The notes beneath the pieces were generated by a model. That model saw nothing but the letters and a program-made list of their open reading frames with translations. It searched no databases and had not been told where the DNA came from. The position numbers and the translations under genes were made by a program. This document shows positions 25,841-33,008 of a DNA stretch of 64,000 bases, in pieces; within the stretch, counting starts at the first letter, position 1; each line of letters starts with the position of its first letter. Origin of the DNA: Streptomyces djakartensis (lineage in GTDB: Bacteria; Actinomycetota; Actinomycetes; Streptomycetales; Streptomycetaceae). The stretch is from assembly GCF_014651075.1 (NCBI RefSeq), contig NZ_BMWE01000018.1, positions 1-64,000 of the forward strand, written 5' to 3'.

Positions 25841-26551
25841 ATGTCGCGTAGGAGAACACTCGGCCCGAAGAAGAAGATCGCGCTGCTGGTGAGCGCGATG
25901 ACCGTGGCGGGCGGCGGGGCCTTCGTCATGGCGAGCACGTCGAACGCCACGCCACCGGCCACCAAGTCGGCCGCGGAGTCGACGGCTTGTCTGGGACTCG
26001 CCACCGCTCTCGGCAACAACGAGAAGTTCATCGCCGACCAGCAGGCGAATCCCGACGCCCAGTCGGAAGCCCGGATCGCCAACCGCCAGGCGGTCATCGA
26101 GGAGATCAAGCGGAAGCAGGAGGCGTCGGGGTGCGCGGTTGGGGAGTCGGCTCAGGACTCCCAGACCGCGCAGCCGTCGCAGCCCGCGCAGGGCGGTGAG
26201 CAGGCCGGCGGCGAGCAGGCCGGCGGCGAGGCAGCCGGGGACGCCCCGGCCTCGCAGCCCGCGGAGTCCGCTCCGGCGGACGGCGCCGGCGCCGCGGCCT
26301 CCGGGCAGCAGGTGTGCAACGGCTCCACCGTCACGCTCTCCGGTGAGGGCGGTGCGCCTGCCGCGTCCAGCAACCAGTTCCCGGCCGGCACGAAGCTGAA
26401 GGTCACCAACCTGGACAACAACAAGTCCACGACGGTGGAGGTCACCTCGGTCTCCGGCAGTTGCGTGCTCCTCAACAACGCGGCCTTCGAACAGGTCCGT
26501 GAGCCCGGCAAGTTCCTGATCCGCCGGGCCGTGATCGAGAAGGTGGGGTGA
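25841..26551 (+). CDS. Secreted protein with helical N-domain, low-complexity linker and beta-rich C-domain
   Basis: 236 residues. The signal peptide (MSRRRTLGPKKKIALLVSAM plus TVAGGGAFVMASTSNA) ends near residue 36. Residues 45-100 are a Cys-flanked, mostly helical module (ACLGLATALG ... RQAVIEEIKRKQEASGC). A Gln/Ala/Glu/Pro-rich linker with GGEQAGGEQAGGEAAG repeats follows. The last 80 residues (VCNGSTVTLSG to FLIRRAVIEKVG) form a small beta domain with two Cys, possibly a double-psi barrel. No catalytic site is evident. It shares domain logic with the DUF1996 protein at 30229. ATG 25841 follows CAGGAGG. Candidate Crp and GlnR-like boxes lie upstream. Confidence 0.8.
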   Translation: MSRRRTLGPKKKIALLVSAMTVAGGGAFVMASTSNATPPATKSAAESTACLGLATALGNNEKFIADQQANPDAQSEARIANRQAVIEEIKRKQEASGCAVGESAQDSQTAQPSQPAQGGEQAGGEQAGGEAAGDAPASQPAESAPADGAGAAASGQQVCNGSTVTLSGEGGAPAASSNQFPAGTKLKVTNLDNNKSTTVEVTSVSGSCVLLNNAAFEQVREPGKFLIRRAVIEKVG

Positions 26552-26615
26552 GGCGTCACGGACGAGTGAGTCACTGAGGCGGCGGCCACCCCTCGGCCGC
26601 CCCTCGTACGTGTCA

Positions 26616-26653
26616 CCGGTCCTGCTGCTCCCGGCCAGGGGCAGCAGGACCGG
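26616..26653 (+). terminator. Hairpin after the secreted-protein gene
   Basis: A 13-bp perfect stem (26616-26628 with 26641-26653) with inner pairing. It lies in the 355-base gap before glnII, 65 bases after the previous stop. A smaller GGCGGCC/GGCCGCC hairpin precedes it at about 26581. Confidence 0.7.
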
Positions 26654-26768
26654 CGCGCCGTCCGGGACGACCCGGAGCCGGTCACCGGCCTGACGGAGGG
26701 AGGACGGTGACCGGCGCCCGGGGCTGCCGGACGCCCTCACGGCGTGAGGTGCCGCACGGCATCACCAG

Positions 26769-26784
26769 GTAACACGGGGTTCAC
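26769..26784 (+). promoter_or_regulatory. Candidate GlnR box upstream of glnII
   Basis: GTAAC-ACGGGG-TTCAC at 26769-26784. The first half fits gTnAc; the second (consensus GaAAc) fits at two of five bases only, so the assignment rests partly on the known GlnR control of glnII in Streptomyces. It lies about 125 bases before the start. I see nothing else in the rest of the gap. Confidence 0.45.
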
Positions 26785-26906
26785 ATTGGAGCAATGGCCG
26801 GGAAATCGCCTGTTGTCAGGCTGCCGGGCAGCAGACGCGGCGCACCGGTGCCGCAGCGCCGCAAGCACCCGCGATACGCGCCCAGACACACCCGAGGATG
26901 TGGCCC

Positions 26907-27938
26907 GTGACCTTCAAGGCTGAGTACATCTGGATCGACGGCACCGAGCCGACGGCCAAACTGCGTTCCAAGACCAAGATCATCGGGGGTTCCCCCGCCG
27001 GTCTGGACGCGCTGCCGATCTGGGGCTTCGACGGGTCGTCCACCAACCAGGCCGAGGGGCACGCCTCGGACTGCGTCCTCAAGCCGGTCTTCACCTGCCC
27101 GGACCCGATCCGCGGCGGCGACGACATCCTGGTGCTGTGCGAGGTCCTCAACATCGACCTCACGCCGCACGCCAGCAACACCCGTGCCGCGCTGACCGAG
27201 GTCGCGGAGAAGTTCGCCGCCCAGGAGCCGATCTTCGGCATCGAGCAGGAGTACACCTTCTTCAAGGACGGCTACCCGCTCGGCTTCCCCAAGGGCGGCT
27301 TCCCGGCCCCGCAGGGCGGCTACTACTGCGGTGTCGGCGCCGACGAGATCTTCGGCCGTGACGTCGTCGAGGCGCACCTCGACAACTGCCTGAAGGCCGG
27401 TCTGGGCATCTCCGGCATCAACGCCGAGGTCATGCCCGGCCAGTGGGAGTTCCAGGTCGGCCCACTGTCCCCGCTGGAGGTCTCGGACCAGCTGTGGGTG
27501 GCCCGCTGGCTGCTCTACCGCACCGCCGAGGACTTCGACGTGGCCGCCACCCTGGACCCGAAGCCGGTCAAGGGCGACTGGAACGGCGCCGGCGCGCACA
27601 CCAACTTCTCCACCAAGGCGATGCGCGAGAACTACGACGCGATCATCACCGCCTGCGAGTCGCTCGGTGAGGGCTCCAAGCCGCTCGACCACGTCAAGAA
27701 CTACGGCGCCGGCATCGACGACCGCCTGACCGGTCTGCACGAGACCGCCCCGTGGAACGAGTACTCCTACGGCGTCTCCAACCGCGGCGCCTCGGTCCGT
27801 ATCCCGTGGCAGGTCGAGAAGGACGGCAAGGGCTACATCGAGGACCGCCGCCCGAACGCCAACGTCGACCCGTACGTGGTGACCCGCCTGCTCGTCGACA
27901 CCTGCTGCTCGGCGCTGGAGAAGGCCGGCCAGGTCTGA
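26907..27938 (+). CDS. glnII: Glutamine synthetase type II
   Basis: 343 residues, the eukaryote-like octameric/decameric GSII found in Streptomyces beside GSI. It carries FKAEYIWIDGTEPTAKLRSK, the WGFDGSSTNQAEGHASDC signature, KGDWNGAGAHTNFSTKAMRE (active-site region) and the C-terminal RRPNANVDPYVV. GTG 26907 was chosen over ATG 26898 because the Streptomyces protein begins MTFKAEYIWIDG and a GAGGA lies 8 bases upstream. GSII has no adenylylation tyrosine, so GlnE is not expected to act on it. A weak GlnR box lies upstream and a hairpin follows; glnRII is 370 bases downstream. Confidence 0.97.
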   Translation: MTFKAEYIWIDGTEPTAKLRSKTKIIGGSPAGLDALPIWGFDGSSTNQAEGHASDCVLKPVFTCPDPIRGGDDILVLCEVLNIDLTPHASNTRAALTEVAEKFAAQEPIFGIEQEYTFFKDGYPLGFPKGGFPAPQGGYYCGVGADEIFGRDVVEAHLDNCLKAGLGISGINAEVMPGQWEFQVGPLSPLEVSDQLWVARWLLYRTAEDFDVAATLDPKPVKGDWNGAGAHTNFSTKAMRENYDAIITACESLGEGSKPLDHVKNYGAGIDDRLTGLHETAPWNEYSYGVSNRGASVRIPWQVEKDGKGYIEDRRPNANVDPYVVTRLLVDTCCSALEKAGQV

Positions 27939-27955
27939 TCCTCCCGCAGAGGTCC

Positions 27956-27992
27956 GCAGGGGCGCCCACCGTTCACGGTGGGCGCCCCCTGC
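27956..27992 (+). terminator. Terminator after glnII
   Basis: A 17-18-bp GC-rich stem with a single bulged C around the centre TC, 18 bases after the glnII stop. Confidence 0.85.
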
Positions 27993-28064
27993 GCGTTGCA
28001 GGTGAGGCGTCCAAGCTGTGAGAGGAGGGTCCCGGTCCCCGCCCGGCTCTGCTTCAATAGGCCC

Positions 28065-28187
28065 ATGGCCCGCTACCAGAAGCACACCGCGACAGGTCGC
28101 CATGACCTCGAGCCCTTCTGGCCGTCCCGCCAGGACCACGACTTCGACCGGGTGTGTTGCCGCGCGACGAACGCGCCGGCCCTCTAA
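28065..28187 (+). CDS. 40-residue ORF between glnII and glnRII
   Basis: MARYQKHTATGRHDLEPFWP followed by SRQDHDFDRVCCRATNAPAL. It has its own ATG, a purine tract upstream (GAGAGGAGGG at about 28020, rather distant) and ends 118 bases before glnRII. A Cys-Cys pair and many His/Asp residues are visible. No family is recognised. It may be a small conserved protein or a leader ORF affecting glnRII. Weak ribosome-site spacing lowers confidence. Confidence 0.4.
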   Translation: MARYQKHTATGRHDLEPFWPSRQDHDFDRVCCRATNAPAL

Positions 28188-28305
28188 AGCCGTACACCCC
28201 GGCCTTCGGCCAGCGCGAACCGCGTACGTCCCTCGGCGAGCCCGACCACGAATCGCGGCCGTCGACCTCCCCGACGAACTCCTCGCGCGAAAGAGCTGAC
28301 CTCTC

Positions 28306-28881
28306 ATGGCGACCACTCGTTCCCTGCCCACCGCCACGCTCAACGCCCCCTCGGCACACGGTCCCCGGCTGCGTGCCGTCGACCGGGACGAGGTGGTGAC
28401 CGTCGCGGACCTGCTGCCGCCGGGTGCCACCTGGCTGCCGGCGCCGCAGCACACCCTGCCCGCGCTGCCCGGGCAGCCGCCGATGATCGGCTACCTGGTG
28501 CTCGTCCCGGCCGACCAGCAGCCGCCGTTCCCCGTGGCGGTGCCCGACCGGCCGGAGGACATCGGCGCCGGCCCCGGGCCGGAGGCCGACCCGCTGATCC
28601 GCGTGAACACGGTCCAGCGCACCGCCCAGGTGGCAGGGCGTCCGCTGGACCTCACGTACCTGGAGTTCGAGCTGCTGGCCCACCTGGTGGCGCACCCGAA
28701 CCGGGTGCACACCCGTGACCAGCTCGTCGGCACGGTGTGGGGCTACGGACACGTGGGCGACGGCCGCACGGTCGACGTCCACGTCGCCCGGCTGCGCCGC
28801 AAGCTGGGCGCCGAACACCGCGACACCATCCGGACCGTGCGGCGCGTCGGCTACAAGTACGTACCACCGCAGGGGTCCTGA
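28306..28881 (+). CDS. glnRII: OmpR-type nitrogen regulator GlnRII
   Basis: 191 residues. The C-terminal half (98-187) is a winged-helix Trans_reg_C domain: LIRVNTVQRTAQVAGRPLDL, LEFELLAHLVAHPNRVHTRD, VWGYGHVGDGRTVDVHVARL, TVRRVGYKYVPP. The first 95 residues are too short and too Pro-rich for a normal receiver and show no conserved phospho-acceptor set, so activity is unlikely to depend on a partner kinase. Its position near glnII is that of S. coelicolor GlnRII (SCO2213), which binds GlnR target promoters including glnA and glnII; identification rests on this synteny and domain type. ATG at 28306. Confidence 0.8.
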   Translation: MATTRSLPTATLNAPSAHGPRLRAVDRDEVVTVADLLPPGATWLPAPQHTLPALPGQPPMIGYLVLVPADQQPPFPVAVPDRPEDIGAGPGPEADPLIRVNTVQRTAQVAGRPLDLTYLEFELLAHLVAHPNRVHTRDQLVGTVWGYGHVGDGRTVDVHVARLRRKLGAEHRDTIRTVRRVGYKYVPPQGS

Positions 28882-28962
28882 CCCCTCGGACGGCCAGGGC
28901 ACTTCGTCTGCTGACGGCAGATTCCGTCCCGTCCGACCGCTCCGGCGGGCAGAGTCACCGGC

Positions 28963-29967
28963 ATGAGACTTCTGATGCTCGGTGGTACGGAGTTCGCGGG
29001 CCGGGCCGTGGTGGAGGCGGCCCTGGGGCGGGGCTGGGACGTGACCGCTTTCCACCGGGGGCGGCGCGAGGCGCCGCCGGGCGCGCGGTCGCTGCTCGGT
29101 GACCGCACCGCGCCCGGCGGGCTCGCCGCTCTGGCCGAGGGCGAGTGGGACGTCGTGGTCGACACCTGGTCGGCGGCGCCGACCGCGGTGCGGGACACGG
29201 CGCGGCTGCTGCGGGGCCGCGCCGGCCGCTACGTGTACGTGTCCAGCTGCTCGGTGTACGCGTGGTCGCCGCCCGCCGGCTACGGCGAGGACGCGCCCCT
29301 GGTGGAGGGGGCCTCGGCCGAGGCCGGCCAGACCGACTACACGCGGGACAAGCGGGGCGGTGAGCTGGCCGCCGTGGAGGTGTTCGGCGCGGACCGCTCG
29401 GTGCTCGTCCGGGCCGGGCTGATCCTCGGTCCGCACGAGAACGTCGGCCGCCTGCCGTGGTGGCTGACCCGGATGGCCCGCGGTGGCCCCGTCCTGGCGC
29501 CGGGGCCGAGGGACCTCCCTCTGCAGTACGTCGACGTCCGGGACCTGGCCGAGTGGATCCTCGGCGCGGCGGAACAGGGGCTGAGCGGGCCCTACAACCT
29601 GATGAGCCCGTCGGGGCACGCCACGATGGAGACGCTCCTCGACGCGTGCGCGCGGGTCACGGGAGGTGCGGCCGAGCTGCGCTGGACCGAGCCCGAGGTG
29701 ATCCTCGCCGCGGGCATCGAACCCTGGATCCAGCTGCCGGTGTGGGTGCCTCCGGACAGCGACATGCACGACGCCCTGCACAGCGCCGACGTCTCCCGCG
29801 CGCTCGCCACCGGCCTGCGCTGCCGGCCCGTCGAGGAGACCGTGGCCGGCACCTGGAGCTGGCTGCGCGGCATCGGCGGTGTCGCGCCCCAGAGGTCGGA
29901 CCGGACGCGGAAGGGACTCGATCCGGAGGTGGAGGCGAAGGTACTGGCGGCGGGCACCGGCGCGTGA
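28963..29967 (+). CDS. Atypical SDR / NAD-dependent epimerase-dehydratase family protein
   Basis: 334 residues. The Rossmann motif reads MLGGTEFAGRAVVEAAL (GGxxFxG variant, residues 5-21), and the SDR active site has Tyr in DYTRDKRGGE (YxxxK-like, spaced for extended SDRs). SSCSVYAWSPP precedes it. GLILGPHENVGRLPWWLTRM and QYVDVRDLAEWILGAAEQG are family blocks of reductases related to isoflavone reductase and NAD epimerases. The substrate is unknown. A small hairpin follows the stop. Confidence 0.86.
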   Translation: MRLLMLGGTEFAGRAVVEAALGRGWDVTAFHRGRREAPPGARSLLGDRTAPGGLAALAEGEWDVVVDTWSAAPTAVRDTARLLRGRAGRYVYVSSCSVYAWSPPAGYGEDAPLVEGASAEAGQTDYTRDKRGGELAAVEVFGADRSVLVRAGLILGPHENVGRLPWWLTRMARGGPVLAPGPRDLPLQYVDVRDLAEWILGAAEQGLSGPYNLMSPSGHATMETLLDACARVTGGAAELRWTEPEVILAAGIEPWIQLPVWVPPDSDMHDALHSADVSRALATGLRCRPVEETVAGTWSWLRGIGGVAPQRSDRTRKGLDPEVEAKVLAAGTGA

Positions 29968-29970
29968 ACC

Positions 29971-29995
29971 ACCGCATGCCGCCCCCGGATGCGGT
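29971..29995 (+). terminator. Weak hairpin after the SDR gene
   Basis: A 7-bp perfect stem ACCGCAT/ATGCGGT with an 11-nt loop, 3 bases after the stop codon. I see nothing else in the 233 bases up to the next gene. Confidence 0.4.
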
Positions 29996-30228
29996 ACGCC
30001 CGTGAGCTGCTCTCAGGGACGGTGAGACCGGGCCGGCGCGTGCCCCCACCGTGGGTGATCGGCAACTCCTGCTTCCAAAGCGGCTGTTGAGGGCACGCGG
30101 TTCTCACGAATCTCGCATCAATTTCCGGGACATCTGAACACCCCTGGGACGGCCTCCGTATGGGAAGGAGCCGCTTCACTCCTGTCGGGCGCCTCGAAGC
30201 CCCCGGAAAAGGAAGTCAGAGGAGTTCC

Positions 30229-31782
30229 ATGGGACGCAACACAAGAAAACGCCGGACGCCGATGGCCACCAAGGCCATAGCCGCATCGGCGGCCCTAGCG
30301 CTCGGTGGGGGCGGGCTGATCTGGGCGAACTTCTATGCCTCGGCGCATGAGGAGAACTCGGCGAACCAGACGAAGGCCGCGGGTGCGCAGATCGCCACGA
30401 TCCAGTGCCCGGACGTGGGCCAGCAGCTCACCGATGTGCCGGACGGCGCGCGGCAGGGTGTCGACAAGGAGCTGGCGAATCTCGACAAGCAGATCAGCGA
30501 GGCCTACACCCGGCTCGCCTCCACGCGCCAGGCCCAGGCCGGCGACTCCGGCTTCGTCGACAACGCCATCCTCGGCCCGCTGAAGTCGAAGCGGGTCGCG
30601 GTCATCGACCGGATCGGCATCAACATCAAGCGGGTGGGCGGTCAGGCTCCGGCCAACCTCGCCGAGATGGCCGAGTGCAAGGGCATGGCCGCCGAGGCCG
30701 ACACCACCGACGGCCAGGCCGGGGGCGATCAGAACCAGGACGGCCAGAACCAGGACGGCCAGGCCGGGGGCGATCAGAACCAGGACGGCCAGAACCAGGA
30801 CGGCCAGGACCAGGGCGGTCAGGACCAGAACCAGGGCGGCAACGGCGGGCAGGCCAACAACGGCCCCACGGCGAACGACTTCATCAACATCGAGGACGTC
30901 CAGCCCAACTCCCGCAACCTGCCGAACGGTCTCGCCGCGAACGGCGACGGTGGTTCCACGGGCACGTTCACCACGAACTGCGGCACCAACGAGAACGAGA
31001 ACCGCAACTCGGACAACGTGATCGTGGCGCCCGGCGTGTCCAACGGCGCCCAGCACCAGCACGACTACGTCGGCAACCAGAGCAACAACGCCTTCGCGAG
31101 CGACGAGGACCTGGCGAACGCCCAGACCACCTGCCAGAACCAGGGCGACAAGTCCTCGTACTTCTGGCCGGTCCTGCGCATCCAGGACGGTTCGGACGAC
31201 ATCGACGCGGGTCAGCCCGGTGGTGGCCAGGACGGCAACGTCGGCAAGATCGTCGAGCCGGCCGAGGCCCAGCTCAAGTTCGTCGGCAACCGCACCAGCG
31301 ACGTCGTCGCCATGCCGAAGGCCCTGCGGATCATCACCGGTGACGCCAAGTCCTTCACCAACGGCCTGAACAACGCCAACACCTCCTGGACCTGCACGGG
31401 CTTCGAGGACCGTCAGGTGACGGACAAGTACCCGCTGTGCCCCGAGGGCAGCAGCGTGGTCCGGCTGTCCAACTTCCAGAGCTGCTGGGACGGCCAGAAC
31501 ATCGACAGCGCCAACCACCGCACCCACGTGGACTTCGTGGAGGCGGACGGCAGCTGCTCGAACGGCTTCAAGGCCATCCCCCAGCTCCAGGTCCGCCTGG
31601 TCTACGACGTACAGGCGCCGCAGATCAACAACGGGCAGGTGCAGAACGCCTTCGCGGTGGACTCCTTCCCGGAGCAGCTGCACAAGGCGATCACCGACCA
31701 CAACGACTTCATCAACTTCTTCGACGAGAACGTGATGAACGAGATGGTCCAGTGCATCAACAGCGGCCAGGACTGCCAGTAG
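30229..31782 (+). CDS. Secreted DUF1996 protein with repeat linker
   Basis: 517 residues. A signal peptide (MATKAIAASAALALGGGGLI near residues 12-31) is followed by a helical module flanked by Cys (IQCPDVGQQLTDV ... MAEC, about residues 55-150). A Gly/Gln/Asn/Asp repeat linker (about 160-215) precedes the DUF1996 domain (about 220-517: DFINIEDVQPNSRNLPNGL, APGVSNGAQHQHDYVGNQ, SSYFWPVLRIQ). DUF1996 proteins are extracellular and found in fungi and actinomycetes; the function is unknown, although the fold has been suggested to act on polysaccharide. ATG 30229 with AGAGGAG was chosen over 30160. A terminator follows. Confidence 0.87.
   Translation: MGRNTRKRRTPMATKAIAASAALALGGGGLIWANFYASAHEENSANQTKAAGAQIATIQCPDVGQQLTDVPDGARQGVDKELANLDKQISEAYTRLASTRQAQAGDSGFVDNAILGPLKSKRVAVIDRIGINIKRVGGQAPANLAEMAECKGMAAEADTTDGQAGGDQNQDGQNQDGQAGGDQNQDGQNQDGQDQGGQDQNQGGNGGQANNGPTANDFINIEDVQPNSRNLPNGLAANGDGGSTGTFTTNCGTNENENRNSDNVIVAPGVSNGAQHQHDYVGNQSNNAFASDEDLANAQTTCQNQGDKSSYFWPVLRIQDGSDDIDAGQPGGGQDGNVGKIVEPAEAQLKFVGNRTSDVVAMPKALRIITGDAKSFTNGLNNANTSWTCTGFEDRQVTDKYPLCPEGSSVVRLSNFQSCWDGQNIDSANHRTHVDFVEADGSCSNGFKAIPQLQVRLVYDVQAPQINNGQVQNAFAVDSFPEQLHKAITDHNDFINFFDENVMNEMVQCINSGQDCQ
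30709..30798 (+). repeat. Tandem 45-bp repeat inside the DUF1996 gene
   Basis: Two identical 45-bp units (30709-30753 and 30754-30798), each encoding DGQAGGDQNQDGQNQ, followed by a degenerate third part. It forms the flexible linker and is a likely site of length variation. Confidence 0.9.
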
Positions 31783-31797
31783 CCCTAGGCCAGGAAT

Positions 31798-31828
31798 AAG
31801 CCGGCGGTGGGATTCCCACCGCCGGCTT
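31798..31828. terminator. Bidirectional terminator
   Basis: A perfect 14-bp stem with loop ATT (31798-31811 with 31815-31828) and a short T/C-rich tail, between the convergent DUF1996 and lipoprotein genes. Confidence 0.88.
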
Positions 31829-31852
31829 CTTGGTGCTTCCGGACCCGTGCGG

Positions 31853-32287
31853 TCAGCCGTGGTGGCTTCCGCTCTTGTTGTGGCTGCCACCGGGGTTCAT
31901 GTGCTCGGACCCCTCCTCCATGGTCCCGCCGAGCGTGCTCTGGAGCGCCGTGACCGTCTTCTCCTCGCCCACGGCGACCCACTTGCGGCCGACGAGGTAG
32001 TAGCCGCCGTAGTCCTTGGCGCTGTTCAGCCACTCACGCTGGCCGCGGTCGGTGGCGAAGGTCGCGAGAACGTACTTCTCCTTGCCCTTCTTGCAGATGG
32101 CCTGGCGGATGGTGTCGGCGTCGGTCTGCATGTTCGGCTTGCACTTCGCCTCGGCGGCGATGTGCTCCAGGCTGCCGGTCACCTCCTTGGGGACGGCCGC
32201 CTCGTCCTTGCCGCCGGATCCGCAGCCGGCCAGCGCCAGTATCGCCACCGCGCCGCTCAGCGCGAGCATCGGTCGGGTCACCCTCAT
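31853..32287 (-). CDS. Small lipoprotein
   Basis: 144 residues. The N-terminal signal MRVTRPMLALSGAVAILALA is followed by lipobox LAGC, with Cys22 the likely lipidation site, so the protein sits on the outer face of the membrane. The mature part has two Cys (AEAKCKPNMQTDADTIRQAI, then CKKG) that could form a disulfide. The C-terminus is rich in His/Gly/Ser (EHMNPGGSHNKSGSHHG). No enzyme motif or family is recognised. The His-rich tail might bind metal; this is inference. Confidence 0.82.
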   Translation of the reverse strand: MRVTRPMLALSGAVAILALAGCGSGGKDEAAVPKEVTGSLEHIAAEAKCKPNMQTDADTIRQAICKKGKEKYVLATFATDRGQREWLNSAKDYGGYYLVGRKWVAVGEEKTVTALQSTLGGTMEEGSEHMNPGGSHNKSGSHHG

Positions 32288-32434
32288 CTGTTCCTCCGGT
32301 CCTCGTCACGGCACGGTCCGGACGCATGCCGCACGGAGCCCCGGCGCGAGGCTCCTCGTCTTCGATACGGCTGCGGGGCGCGCGGTGCTCAAAATCCCGT
32401 GTCCCGGTGGGCACGTCCGTGCGAGGGTGGCCCG

Positions 32435-32962
32435 GTGAACCAGGACTGGGAAGAGCGAGTGGCCGCCCTGTGGGCCCGCTTCGACGACTACGCCGAGGAA
32501 GAGGAGGGCGAGGCCCGCTTCCGCGCCGAGGTCGACGCCCTCGTGGCCGAACTGCCGGAGGGCAGCCCGCTCGGCGTGTTCGAGCAGGCCTGCGCCTGGG
32601 ACTCGACGGGGCGCTCGGACAACGCGGTCCCGCTGTACCAGGAGGCGCTGAAGCGCGGACTCGCCGACGTGAGCGCCTACAAGACCCGGCGGACGAAGAT
32701 CCAGCTGGCCAGCTCCCTGCGGAACATCGGCCGGGCGGAGGAGGGCATCGCGCTGCTGACGCCCGAGCTGGACGCCCCTTCCGACGAGCTGGACGACCCC
32801 GTACGCGCGACGCTCGCGCTGTGCCTGTCCAGCGCCGGCCGCGACCGGGAGGCACTGTCGCTTGCCCTGGGTGCCCTGGCCCCGCACCTGCCGCGCTACC
32901 AGCGGTCGATGGCGAACTACGCCCGGCTGCTGGTGGAGCCCGAGGAGCCACCGGAGGGCTGA
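32435..32962 (+). CDS. Tetratricopeptide-repeat protein
   Basis: 175 residues, helical throughout, of the TPR_5 type: AACxWDS-like LGVFEQACAWDSTGRSDNAV, LYQEALKRGLADVSAYKTRR and LASSLRNIGRAEEGIALLTP. It is cytosolic, with no signal or membrane segment, and likely a protein-protein interaction module of unknown partner. GTG 32435 is preceded by a GAGGGTGG purine tract. The next gene starts 46 bases after its stop in the same direction. Confidence 0.85.
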   Translation: MNQDWEERVAALWARFDDYAEEEEGEARFRAEVDALVAELPEGSPLGVFEQACAWDSTGRSDNAVPLYQEALKRGLADVSAYKTRRTKIQLASSLRNIGRAEEGIALLTPELDAPSDELDDPVRATLALCLSSAGRDREALSLALGALAPHLPRYQRSMANYARLLVEPEEPPEG

Positions 32963-33008
32963 CGTCCGTGGTCAGTGACCATCCCTGGATTCGCTCGTTC
33001 TGCTGAAC

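Noticed and set aside
30295..31890. 531-codon minus-strand frame over the DUF1996 gene
   Set aside because: Val/Leu/Asp repeats produced by reading the repeat linker backwards; the plus frame has signal peptide, domain and terminator.
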